Part shown: piece by piece, positions 31,866 to 40,490 of the stretch | Layout of the letters: the number at the start of each line of letters is the position of its first letter | How positions within the stretch are numbered: position 1 is the stretch's first letter | Source of the DNA: Amycolatopsis azurea DSM 43854 | Lineage (GTDB): Bacteria; Actinomycetota; Actinomycetes; Mycobacteriales; Pseudonocardiaceae | Assembly: GCF_001995215.1 (NCBI RefSeq) | Contig: NZ_MUXN01000029.1 | Span: 1-46,840 of the forward strand | Direction: 5' to 3' | DNA length: 46,840 nucleotides | Program-made: the position numbers and the translations under genes | Notes under the pieces: generated by a model | The model's input: only the letters and a program-made list of their open reading frames with translations | Told to the model about the DNA's origin: nothing | Databases searched by the model: none

Positions 31866-31912
31866 GACTGTGTGGATTTTGGTGCGTTGGACGACCAGAA
31901 ATCCACACAGTC
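31866..31912. repeat. Hairpin with 14-bp perfect arms
   Basis: GACTGTGTGGATTT (31866-31879) pairs exactly with 31899-31912 over a 19-base loop. It lies in the 339-bp non-coding stretch 31770-32108, in which I see hairpins but no gene. Confidence 0.6.
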
Positions 31913-31935
31913 CCTCGTGACCGGCCCCGTCGCGA

Positions 31936-31986
31936 AGGGGTGTGTGGAAGTAGGGACGCTGAACGTCCCTACTTCCACACACCCCT
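31936..31986. terminator. Perfect 23-bp hairpin, covarying with the one at 46797-46837
   Basis: Arms 31936-31958 and 31964-31986 are exact complements around a CTGAA loop. The inner 18 pairs match the hairpin at the right end of the window except for two positions, each changed on both arms so that pairing is kept. Confidence 0.7.
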
Positions 31987-32049
31987 CACTCTGAGCGACA
32001 CTTCGCGCCTCGCCGGCGACAGTGGCAGTGAGTGGTCGGTCGAGTGGGT

Positions 32050-32091
32050 CGTGAGTGGTAAGTCGCGTTAGAACGACACTTACCACTCACG
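32050..32091. terminator. Hairpin copy 2 of the GTGAGTGGTAAGT family
   Basis: CGTGAGTGGTAAGT (32050-32063) pairs perfectly with 32078-32091 around the core CGCGTTAGAACGAC, identical to copy 1. It lies 18 bases after the stop of the leftward aldo/keto-reductase-like gene, so copies 1 and 2 bracket the gap between two convergent operons. Confidence 0.65.
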
Positions 32092-32108
32092 AGACCCGAT
32101 GCGGCCCG

Positions 32109-33074
32109 TCAGCCGGTCGCGGGCGGCGACCAGGTCAGCCGAGGGTCCGTCTGCACGAAACTCCCCAGCAGCTGGTCGATCCGCGTCAGCGCGTCGAGGT
32201 CCAGCACCACGCCGGACGCCTTCGCGTTCTCGGTCACCTGGGCGGCGCTGCTCGCCCCGGTGACCGCGGACGCGACGGTGTTGTGCTGCAACGTCCACGC
32301 GAGCGCCAGCTGGGCCATGGTCAGCCCGGCCTCGTCGGCGACGCCGCGCAGCATGCCGACGCGTTCGAGGAGGTCCGGCAGGAGCAGCGGCCGCGCCTCG
32401 ACCGACTTCGCGCCGCGCGAGTCCGGCGGGATCTCACCCGGCCGGTACTTGCCGGTCAGCACACCCTGCGCGAGCGGGACCGAGGCGAACTGGCCGATCC
32501 CGGCGCGTTCGCACACCGGCATCACCTGAGCTTCGGCGACCCGCCAGAGCATCGAGTAATGCGGCTGGTTCGCGACCAGCGGGACGCCGTAGCGGTCGGC
32601 CAGCGGCCGAGCCTCCAGCAGTTGCTCCGCGGTCCATTCCGCAGTGCCCGCGTAGAGGATCTTCCCTTGCCGCACCAGATCCGACAGCGCGAGGAACGTT
32701 TCCTCCAGCGGGGTGCGGTAGTCGAACCGCAGCAGCTGGTAGACGTCGACGTGGTCGGTGCGCAGGCGCCGCAGCGATCCGTGCAGCGACGTCGTCAGGT
32801 GCTTGCGGCTGAGGCCGGCGTCGTTGACGCCCGGGCCTTCGGGCCAGAAGACGCCGGTGCACAGGACGAGGTCGTCGCGGCGCGCGTGGCTCAGCGCCGC
32901 GGCGAGGTTCTCCTCGGCCGCGCCGCCGTCCCAGGCGGCGGCGGTGTGGAACGTCGTGATGCCCGCGTCGAGCGCGGCCTGGACGCATTCCGCGCCGTCG
33001 GGGTGGGTGAGCCAGTTGCCGTACGAGATCTCGCTGACGGACAGTCCGCTCGCGCCGAGCCTGCGGTACTCCAT
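32109..33074 (-). CDS. Aldo/keto-reductase-fold protein lacking the catalytic tetrad
   Basis: Protein of 321 aa with a full AKR barrel most like the Kv-beta (AKR6) branch: GLSRKHLTTSLHGSLRRL, LVRQGKILYAGTAEW and the cofactor-side GASSAAQVTEN. The four catalytic positions are all replaced: the usual Asp is His43 and the Tyr is Trp48 (FHTAAAWDGG instead of F-D-T-A-x-x-Y), the Lys is Gly74 (LCTGVFW) and the His is Leu115 (DVYQLLRFD). NADPH binding could persist, but classical carbonyl reduction should not. ATG 33074 lies two bases after the stop of the SDR gene, so the two are co-translated. It may be an NADP sensor, a structural partner or an enzyme with other chemistry. Confidence 0.82.
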   Translation of the reverse strand: MEYRRLGASGLSVSEISYGNWLTHPDGAECVQAALDAGITTFHTAAAWDGGAAEENLAAALSHARRDDLVLCTGVFWPEGPGVNDAGLSRKHLTTSLHGSLRRLRTDHVDVYQLLRFDYRTPLEETFLALSDLVRQGKILYAGTAEWTAEQLLEARPLADRYGVPLVANQPHYSMLWRVAEAQVMPVCERAGIGQFASVPLAQGVLTGKYRPGEIPPDSRGAKSVEARPLLLPDLLERVGMLRGVADEAGLTMAQLALAWTLQHNTVASAVTGASSAAQVTENAKASGVVLDLDALTRIDQLLGSFVQTDPRLTWSPPATG

Positions 33075-33076
33075 GG

Positions 33077-33877
33077 TCACCTCTTCCGCGCGCCGGTTTC
33101 GAGGATGGTGCGGTCGATCCACTCGTCGAGGCCCGCCGCCTTGCGGGCGTAGGTCTCCCGCACCGATTCGTGCGGCAGGATCAGGAACTCCTCCGACGCC
33201 AGGCCGTGCACGACGGAGTCCGCGACGTCCTCCGGTTCCAGCAACGGCGCCGCGGCGGCGATCGCGAGCGCGGCGGGGTGCCCGGCGGCGATCCCCGGCT
33301 CCAGCAACGCGGTCCGCACGCCGAGCGGGCACAGCGCGCTGACCCGCACCCCGCGCGGCCGGTAGGTGATGGCCAGCCATTCGGCGAGTCCGACGGCCGC
33401 GTGCTTGGTCACCGAGTACGGCGCGTCGCCGGGGGTGCCCAGCAGACCCGCCCCCGACGCCGTGATCAGCAGATAGCCGTTCCCTCGGCTCAACATCGCG
33501 GGAAGCGCGACCTGAGCGGCGTGCACATGCTGCATGACGTTGATCGACCACGATCGCGCCCATTGCTCGTCGGCGGCGTGCACGCCCGTGCCGAACGCGG
33601 CACCGGCGTTGGAACAGAACAGATCCACCGGACCGAACTCCGCGCGGGCCTCGGTGACCAGCATCTTCAAGTCCTCTTTGGACGACGCGTCCGCGTGGCG
33701 CGCGATCGCGGCACCTCCCGAGGCCGTGATCCCGGCGACGACCTTCTCCGCCGACTCGAGGTCGAGGTCGGAGACCACCACCCCGGCGGCGCCCTCGGCG
33801 GCGAACCGCCGGGCCATGGCGGCGCCGATACCGTGTGCCGCGCCGGTCAGCACGACGACTCGTCCTGTCACTTCCAC
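33077..33877 (-). CDS. Short-chain dehydrogenase/reductase
   Basis: Classical SDR of 266 aa. VVLTGAAHGIGAAMA is the NAD(P) site (TGxxxGIG), NAG occurs at 90-92, and the catalytic set is Ser141, Tyr154 and Lys158 (PYSVTKHAA). It is translated from GTG 33877 with GGAG upstream and directly followed by the aldo/keto-reductase-like gene. It is divergent from the polyketide/lipid synthase operon across a low-GC spacer, so it may act on the product or a precursor of that pathway; substrate unknown. Confidence 0.83.
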   Translation of the reverse strand: MEVTGRVVVLTGAAHGIGAAMARRFAAEGAAGVVVSDLDLESAEKVVAGITASGGAAIARHADASSKEDLKMLVTEARAEFGPVDLFCSNAGAAFGTGVHAADEQWARSWSINVMQHVHAAQVALPAMLSRGNGYLLITASGAGLLGTPGDAPYSVTKHAAVGLAEWLAITYRPRGVRVSALCPLGVRTALLEPGIAAGHPAALAIAAAAPLLEPEDVADSVVHGLASEEFLILPHESVRETYARKAAGLDEWIDRTILETGARKR

Positions 33878-34178
33878 ATGCGCTCCATGGTTATTTCGTC
33901 TGCTTTCGATGACAATTATTCTGTTTTGTCACACCGGTGAGCAGTGCGTTGTTCAAATATGCGATACGGATGATAAAAGTGCAGGTCAGAGACTTGTTCG
34001 GGCCGTGTCGACATATTTGTTTCCGGCGCCGGACTTTAGCATGTGTTCCCTTGTTTTTCGAGTTTCACCGCGAGAGTATTGCGCTCTCTGCGGCAAGTAG
34101 GTTATTTCTTGTGAATCCCGCCGAAGATCGCCGAAACCGGCGAGGTTCGACCAGCCCAGCCGAACAGGAGGTCCGCCG
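33878..34178. promoter_or_regulatory. Low-GC divergent control region of the synthase operon
   Basis: This 301-bp gap is much richer in A/T than its surroundings (for example GATGACAATTATTCTG and GATGATAAAAGTG) and separates the divergent SDR and synthase operons. It must hold both promoters. It ends with AACAGGAGGTCC, a strong ribosome site for the synthase GTG at 34179. A short CGCCG-AAAC-CGGCG hairpin is near the 3' end. No gene is seen. Confidence 0.6.
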
Positions 34179-37100
34179 GTGAGTCATGCGACGGCGCGCA
34201 CGCGGGTACTCGGCGTCAACCCGCTCGGACGTCCGGATCCGGGGCTGGCGGCCGCCGTCGCCAGGGGCGGCGGCCTCGGCATTCTCGACCTCGGGCGGAC
34301 GACGTCCACAGTGGACGGAAGGTTCCCGTTCGGGGTCCGGGTCCCGGCGGGCCGTCACGTGCGGGAAGAAGAGGTGCGGGAGAGCGGCGCGGGGCTCCTC
34401 CTGCTGGCCGAAGGGGCAGTTCGGCAGGGCAGGGGAGATCTTCCCGTGCTGGCCGAGGTGACCGGCGTCGAGCAGGCCGTCCGGATGCTCGACGCCGGCG
34501 CCTCCGGTCTGGTGGCGAAGGGCGCCGAGGCGGGCGGCTCGGACCTCACCACGTTCGTCCTGCTGCAGCGACTGCTGGAGCGCTTCGGCGAGGACGTCCC
34601 TGTGTGGGCGTACGGAGGCATCGGGCCGCGGACGGCGGTGGCCGCGCTCGCCGGGGGCGCGGCCGGTGTGGTGCTCGACGGACTCGGTCTGTTCCCGGAG
34701 GCCGACGTCCCCGAGAGGGCGAGAAAAGAACTACTCAGGGCCGACGACGGACTCGCCTCGCTGTTCGCGAATCGCTTCGAGGACGCGGAAAGCGCTGTCC
34801 GATCCGTCGTGCGATCCCTTGCCGCACCGCCGCCGGTGAACCCCTCGGACCAAGGCGTACGGCTGTGCCGCACGTTGGGGACCCGGCTGCCGGTCGTGCA
34901 GGGACCGATGACGCGGGTGAGCGACCAGCCCGGTTTCGCCGCCGCCGTCGCCGCGCACGACGGGTTCCCGTTCGTCGCGGTGGCCACCGCGAACGGGGCC
35001 AAGACCGCCGAACTGCTCGGCCGCACCGCCGAAGCGCTCGGTGAGCGGCCGTGGGGCGCGGGCATCCTCGGGTTCGTCCCGGAGGACCTGCGCGCCGAGC
35101 AGCTCGCGGCCGTGCGTGCGGCGCGCCCGCGCTGCGTGCTGATCGCGGGCGGGAAACCCGCGCAGGCCAAGGCACTGGAGGCCGACGGGATCGCGACGTT
35201 CCTCCACGTGCCGTCGCCGATCCTTCTGCGGCAGTTCCTCGACGCCGGTGTCCGCCGGTTCGTCTTCGAGGGCGCCGAATGCGGCGGGCACATCGGCCCG
35301 CGGTCGAGCTTCGTGCTGTGGGAGCAGCAGCTGGACGTCCTGCGTGAGTACGGCGCCGAGGACGTCGAAGTGCTGTTCGCGGGCGGGATCCACGACGCCC
35401 GGTCGGCCGCCATGGTCTCCGCCATGGCGGAGCCGCTTTCGGGAATCGGTGTCCTCATGGGCACCGCGTATCTGTTCACCGAGGAAGCCGTCACCCATGG
35501 TGCCATCACCGAGGTCTTCCAGGACCGGGTGCTCGGCGCCGGGTCGACGGTCACCCTGGAAACCGCGCCCGGGCACCTCACCCGCTGCCTGCCGAGTCCG
35601 TACACCGACGAGTTCGCCGCGCTCAAGGCCGGGCTCCGCGCGGACGGGGTCTCGCCGCAGGAGAGCTGGCAACGCCTGGAGGAGCTCAACACCGGACGGC
35701 TGCGGATCGCGAGCAAGGGCATCCGGCGCGAAGGCGATGCCCTCGTCGAGGTCGACACGTCCGGCCAGCTCGTCGAGGGGATGTACATGGCGGGCCAGGT
35801 GACCGTTCTGCGTGAACGGCGTACCGATATCGCCGCCCTGCACCGGGAAGTCACCGAAGGCGCGACGGAACTGCTGGCCGCGCGGCCTCTGCGCGAAGAG
35901 TCCTTTGTGGACGGTGACGTCGCCATCGTCGGCATGGCCTGCGTGTTTCCCGGCGCGTCGGATCTCCCGGCCTTCTGGGCCAACGTCCTGCGCGGCGCGG
36001 ACGCCGTCACCGAAGTGCCGGACCAGCGCTGGGACAAGGAGGTCTACGCCGACCAGTCGACGTCGAAATGGGGCGGCTTCCTGCCGCCGGTGGATTTCGA
36101 CCCGCTCGCGTACGGCATCCCGCCGAAGTCGATGGGCAGCATCGACCCGGCGCAGCTCGTGTCGTTGCAGACGGCGCGGCGCGCTCTCGAAGACGCGGGC
36201 TACGGCGACGGCGGCTTCGACCGCGAGCGCACCAGCGTCATCTTCGGCGCCGAAGCCGGGGGAGACCTGGCCAACGCCGGTGTCCTGCGCGCGCTGTTGC
36301 CCAGCTATCTCGAAGACGTCCCGGAGGAGCTGCTCGCGCAGCTGCCGGAACTGACCGAGGACTCGTTCCCCGGCACGCTCGCCAACGTCATCTCCGGCCG
36401 GATCGCCAACCGGCTCGACCTGGGCGGCACCAACTACACGGTGGACGCCGCGTGTGGTTCCTCGCTGGCGGCGCTGGATCTCGCGGTGAAGGAACTGCGG
36501 GCGGGCACCAGTTCGATGGTCCTGTGCGGCGCGGTCGATCTGCACAACGGCGTCAACGACTACCTCATGTTCACCTCCGCGGGCGCGCTGTCGCCGACCG
36601 GCCGGTGCCGTCCGTTCGATGCGGCGGCGGACGGGATCGCGCTCGGCGAGGGCGTCGCGTGTCTCGTGCTCAAGCGCCGGGCCGACGCCGAACGCGACGG
36701 CGACCGGGTCTACGCCGTGGTCAAGGGTGTCGGCGCGGCCAGCGACGGCAAGGCGCTCGGCCTCACCGCGCCACGCCCCGAGGGGCAGCGGCGAGCGCTC
36801 GCCCGGGCATACCACGACGCCGGGGTGTCCCCGGCGGACGTCTCACTGGTCGAGGCGCACGGCACCGGCACGGTCGTCGGCGACGCCACCGAACTGACCA
36901 CGCTCACCGAGTTCTTCCTCGACGCGGGCGCCGGACCGGGCACCTGCGCACTCGGTTCGGTGAAGAGCCAGATCGGGCACACGAAATGCGCCGCGGGGCT
37001 GGCTGGCCTGATGAAGGCGGCGCTGGCGCTGTGGCACGAGGTCGTGCCGCCCACGCTGCACCTGAGCACGCCGAACCCCGCCTGGGACGCCGAGCGCAGT

Positions 37101-40100
37101 CCCTTCACCTTCTCCACCGGCGCCCGGCCGATGCCGGTTCCGCGCGGACGCGAGTTCGCCGGAGTGAGCGCGTTCGGGTTCGGTGGGACCAACTTCCACG
37201 CCGTGCTGGCCGCGCCGGGAGTCCCGCCCGGGCGGCGGCACGGGCCGCGTGACTGGGACGCCGAGCTGGTCCTGCTCCGCGGTCCCGACGTGGACGGCGC
37301 CCGTGCCGCGTTGCGGAACCTCCTGGCGGCGAACGAAGGCCGTCCGCTGCGGGAGATCGCCGCGCTCGCCGCCGAGCAGAGTGGGCCGGTGCGGCTCGCG
37401 GTCGTCGCGAGCGATGTCGCGGAACTGTGTGAGGCCGCCGAGGGCCGGGGCGGGCTCACCGCGAAGGACACCGAAGCCGGTGCGGTCGCGTTCCTGTTCC
37501 CCGGTCAGGGAAGCCAGCGGACCGGGATGCTCGCGGACCTGTTCGTGCACTTCCCGGAACTGGCCGACGTCTTGCGGCTCGCCCCCGACGTCGCCGCGAC
37601 CACGTTCCCGCCGCGCGCTTTCACCGAGGAGGCTCGTGCGGCGCAGGACGAGGCGCTCAAGGACACCCGGGTCGCGCAGCCCGCGCTCGGGCTCGTCGAG
37701 TCGGCCCTGTGCGGATTGCTCGCCGACCTCGGTGTCCGGCCGGATCTGCTGGCGGGACACAGCTACGGCGAGCTGTCCGCGCTGTCGGTCGCCGGGGCGT
37801 TCGACACCCCGACCCTGGTCGCGCTCAGCCGGGCCCGCGCCCGTTCGATCGCCGAGGTCGCGGGCGCCGACCCGGGCGCGATGGCCGCGGTGAAGGCGTC
37901 CCGCGAGGAATTGGCCGCCGCCTTCAAGCACCCGGACGTCGTCCTGGCCAACCACAACGCACCCGGGCAGACCGTCCTTTCCGGACCGACGGCCGCCGTG
38001 GAGGAGGCCGTCCGCGTCCTCCGGGACCAGGGGATCGGGGCCAAGCGGATCCCTGTCGCCTGTGCCTTCCACAGCCCACTGGTGGCGGGCGCGAGCGACG
38101 TGTTCGCCGTCGATCTCGACAACGCCGAGGTCGGCGAGCCCGGCCCGCCGGTGTGGTCGAACCGCACCGCCCGGCCGTACGAACCCGGGAAGGTGCGCAC
38201 CGAACTCGCCGCGCAGATCGGCTCACCGGTGCGCTTCGTCGAGCTGATCGAGGACATGTACGCGGCGGGGGCGCGCACTTTCGTCGAGGTCGGCCCGGGG
38301 CAGGTGCTTTCCCGGCTGGCCAAGGACATCCTCGGCGACCGGCCGTACACCGTGATCGCGTGCGACCCCGGCGGACCGGGTCTGCGCGGGTTCCTCACGG
38401 CGCTCGCCCGCCTCGCGCTCACCGGCGTCGACGTGCGTACCGAACGACTCTTCCGCGGGCGCGTCCGCGTCGGCCCGCTCCCGAAGCCCGCCTGGACCGT
38501 GGACGGCCAGACCGTCCGCGCGCCCGGCGGCGAGGTTCCCGCCCATGGGCTCGTGCCCGCCCGACGAATCCCGAGGACGACCATGAACCAGCCCGCGCCC
38601 GGTCGTGACCAGGCCGTCGTCGAATTCCTCCGCACCAGCCGTGAACTGCTGGCGGCGCAGCGGGACGTGATGCTGGGCTACCTCGGCACCACACCGCTCG
38701 CCCCGGCGCCGGTGGTGCAGGCCCCGGTCGTCCCGGCGCTGCTGCCGCCGGTCGTCGCGCCGGTCGTGCCGGTCGTGGACCCGGAACCGGCCACCGAAGC
38801 CGTCGTCACGGATGTCCTGGCCACCGTGATCGGCGCGATCAGTGAACGCACCGGCTATCCCGCCGAGATGATCGACGCCGATCTCGACCTCGAAGCGGAT
38901 CTTTCCATCGACTCGATCAAGCGCACCGAGATCGCGGGCTCGCTGCTGGCGAAGCTCGGTCTTTCGGGGAAGGTGCACGACGACGCCCAGGATCATCTCA
39001 GCCGGGACCGGACGGCGAACGCGCTGACCAGCCGGCTGCGGAAGTGGCTCGAACCGGCGGCCCCGGTTGTCGCGGCACCGGCTCCCACCGAAGCTCCGGC
39101 CGGCCGAGCGCCCGGCCGCTACCTGATCGGAAGGGTGGCCGCACCGCTCGGAACGCCCGACCTCGCCAGGGTGAACGGCAAGACGGTCGCGGTGAGCTTC
39201 GAGCCGGGCCAGGAGGACCTGGCCGAATCGGTCCGCACGGTGTTCGCGGAGGCGGGCGCCATCCCGGGTGAGCGGGACGACGCCGACGTCGTCCTCGTGC
39301 TGAACCCGTTGGCGGACGCCGAAGAACCGGTTGCGGCCCAGGTCTTCGGCCTGCTGAAAGGCGTCAAGGGAGCGGTGGTCGTGGTGGCGAGGTCAGGGTC
39401 CGGGCACACCGCCGGGCTGCGCGGCCTCGTCCGGGCCGCGGCCCGGGAACGGAACGAGCCGACGAGGCTGGTCGAGCTGGAGTCCACTGTGGACCTCGCG
39501 CGGATAGTGCTGGAGGAAGTGATCGCGGACGGACCCGCCACCGTGCGGTACGACACCGCCGGGCGCGCGGCCTTCGAGCCGTCCGCCGGTTCGCTGGGCT
39601 CGATCGCCTACGCGGGCGCGGGTCCCGGCGGCGGGGAGGTCAAGGCACTCGGTCTCGGCGCGGAATCGGTGCTGCTCATGATCGGCGGTGCCCGCGGGAT
39701 CACCGCACGGGCGGCGGTCGCACTGGCGGCGAGCGGATGCCGGATCGAACTGGCCGGGCGCACCCCGTGGCCCGCCGAACCCGGCGACGACGACCTGCCC
39801 GGCGACGCGCCGGGGATGCGTTCGGCCCTGGCCGCGCGCGGCGGTTCGCTCGCGGACATCGAACGCCGGGTACGCACCGTGCTGGCCCAGCGCGAGATCT
39901 CCAGGACACTCGACCAGATCGCCGCGGCCGGGGGTACCGCGGCCTACCGATCGCTCGACGTACGCGACGGTGCCGCCGTCCGGCAGGTGGTCAAGGATCT
40001 GTACACCCGCTACGGCCGGATCGACGGCGTCGTCCACGCGGCCGGGGTGATCGACGACAAACTGATGGCGGACAAGGACGAGAACTCGTTCCGCACGGTC

Positions 40101-40490
40101 TACGGGACCAAAGTGGACGGTGCGCGGGCGCTGCTCGACGCGCTGGAGCACTTCGGTGTCCGGCCCGGGTTCGTCACCTTCTTCGGCAGCATCGCCGCCG
40201 TGCTGGGAAACCGGGGACAGACCGACTACGCGGCGGCGAACGACGCGCTGGAGAGCCTCGGCGAACAGTGGGCCGACCGCACCGGCTGCCGCGCGCTGAC
40301 CGTCCACTGGGGACCATGGGCGCCTTCGGACGACCACGCCGGCATGGTGTCGCCGGAGCTGGCGCGCGAGTACGAACGCCGCGAGGTCGCGCTGATCGAT
40401 CCGGACGAGGGCACCGCCGCGCTCCTGCGTGAGCTGGCCTACGGTCCGGCCGACGTCCGCTCGGTGCTGTACACGGCGTCGCTGTGGTGA
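34179..40490 (+). CDS. PUFA-synthase-like megasynthase: NMO-NMO(ER)-KS-AT-ACP-KR
   Basis: Protein of 2103 aa. Residues 1-225 and 230-560 are two nitropropane-dioxygenase/PfaD-type barrels; the second is complete (VVQGPMTRVSD, GAECGGH with His371), the first is shortened and has GAEAGGS with Ser121 instead of His. Then come KS (580-1010; Cys759 in DAACGSS, EAHGTGT, IGHTKCAAG), AT (about 1105-1400; Ser1195 in GHSYGE, FHSP), a Pro/Val-rich linker, one ACP (about 1545-1625; Ser1579 in SIDSIKRTE, the PUFA-type signature) and KR (1640-2100; GGARGIT, Ser2004, Tyr2017, Asn2021). It resembles a PfaD-PfaA fusion. DH is supplied by the next gene, whose start overlaps the stop. It likely elongates iteratively; the product is unknown. 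Confidence 0.9.
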   Translation: MSHATARTRVLGVNPLGRPDPGLAAAVARGGGLGILDLGRTTSTVDGRFPFGVRVPAGRHVREEEVRESGAGLLLLAEGAVRQGRGDLPVLAEVTGVEQAVRMLDAGASGLVAKGAEAGGSDLTTFVLLQRLLERFGEDVPVWAYGGIGPRTAVAALAGGAAGVVLDGLGLFPEADVPERARKELLRADDGLASLFANRFEDAESAVRSVVRSLAAPPPVNPSDQGVRLCRTLGTRLPVVQGPMTRVSDQPGFAAAVAAHDGFPFVAVATANGAKTAELLGRTAEALGERPWGAGILGFVPEDLRAEQLAAVRAARPRCVLIAGGKPAQAKALEADGIATFLHVPSPILLRQFLDAGVRRFVFEGAECGGHIGPRSSFVLWEQQLDVLREYGAEDVEVLFAGGIHDARSAAMVSAMAEPLSGIGVLMGTAYLFTEEAVTHGAITEVFQDRVLGAGSTVTLETAPGHLTRCLPSPYTDEFAALKAGLRADGVSPQESWQRLEELNTGRLRIASKGIRREGDALVEVDTSGQLVEGMYMAGQVTVLRERRTDIAALHREVTEGATELLAARPLREESFVDGDVAIVGMACVFPGASDLPAFWANVLRGADAVTEVPDQRWDKEVYADQSTSKWGGFLPPVDFDPLAYGIPPKSMGSIDPAQLVSLQTARRALEDAGYGDGGFDRERTSVIFGAEAGGDLANAGVLRALLPSYLEDVPEELLAQLPELTEDSFPGTLANVISGRIANRLDLGGTNYTVDAACGSSLAALDLAVKELRAGTSSMVLCGAVDLHNGVNDYLMFTSAGALSPTGRCRPFDAAADGIALGEGVACLVLKRRADAERDGDRVYAVVKGVGAASDGKALGLTAPRPEGQRRALARAYHDAGVSPADVSLVEAHGTGTVVGDATELTTLTEFFLDAGAGPGTCALGSVKSQIGHTKCAAGLAGLMKAALALWHEVVPPTLHLSTPNPAWDAERSPFTFSTGARPMPVPRGREFAGVSAFGFGGTNFHAVLAAPGVPPGRRHGPRDWDAELVLLRGPDVDGARAALRNLLAANEGRPLREIAALAAEQSGPVRLAVVASDVAELCEAAEGRGGLTAKDTEAGAVAFLFPGQGSQRTGMLADLFVHFPELADVLRLAPDVAATTFPPRAFTEEARAAQDEALKDTRVAQPALGLVESALCGLLADLGVRPDLLAGHSYGELSALSVAGAFDTPTLVALSRARARSIAEVAGADPGAMAAVKASREELAAAFKHPDVVLANHNAPGQTVLSGPTAAVEEAVRVLRDQGIGAKRIPVACAFHSPLVAGASDVFAVDLDNAEVGEPGPPVWSNRTARPYEPGKVRTELAAQIGSPVRFVELIEDMYAAGARTFVEVGPGQVLSRLAKDILGDRPYTVIACDPGGPGLRGFLTALARLALTGVDVRTERLFRGRVRVGPLPKPAWTVDGQTVRAPGGEVPAHGLVPARRIPRTTMNQPAPGRDQAVVEFLRTSRELLAAQRDVMLGYLGTTPLAPAPVVQAPVVPALLPPVVAPVVPVVDPEPATEAVVTDVLATVIGAISERTGYPAEMIDADLDLEADLSIDSIKRTEIAGSLLAKLGLSGKVHDDAQDHLSRDRTANALTSRLRKWLEPAAPVVAAPAPTEAPAGRAPGRYLIGRVAAPLGTPDLARVNGKTVAVSFEPGQEDLAESVRTVFAEAGAIPGERDDADVVLVLNPLADAEEPVAAQVFGLLKGVKGAVVVVARSGSGHTAGLRGLVRAAARERNEPTRLVELESTVDLARIVLEEVIADGPATVRYDTAGRAAFEPSAGSLGSIAYAGAGPGGGEVKALGLGAESVLLMIGGARGITARAAVALAASGCRIELAGRTPWPAEPGDDDLPGDAPGMRSALAARGGSLADIERRVRTVLAQREISRTLDQIAAAGGTAAYRSLDVRDGAAVRQVVKDLYTRYGRIDGVVHAAGVIDDKLMADKDENSFRTVYGTKVDGARALLDALEHFGVRPGFVTFFGSIAAVLGNRGQTDYAAANDALESLGEQWADRTGCRALTVHWGPWAPSDDHAGMVSPELAREYERREVALIDPDEGTAALLRELAYGPADVRSVLYTASLW

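Noticed and set aside
31770..32108. Hairpin-rich spacer as an insertion sequence or CRISPR
   Set aside because: There is no transposase fragment, no target duplication, and the repeats are unequal inverted repeats rather than regularly spaced direct repeats.
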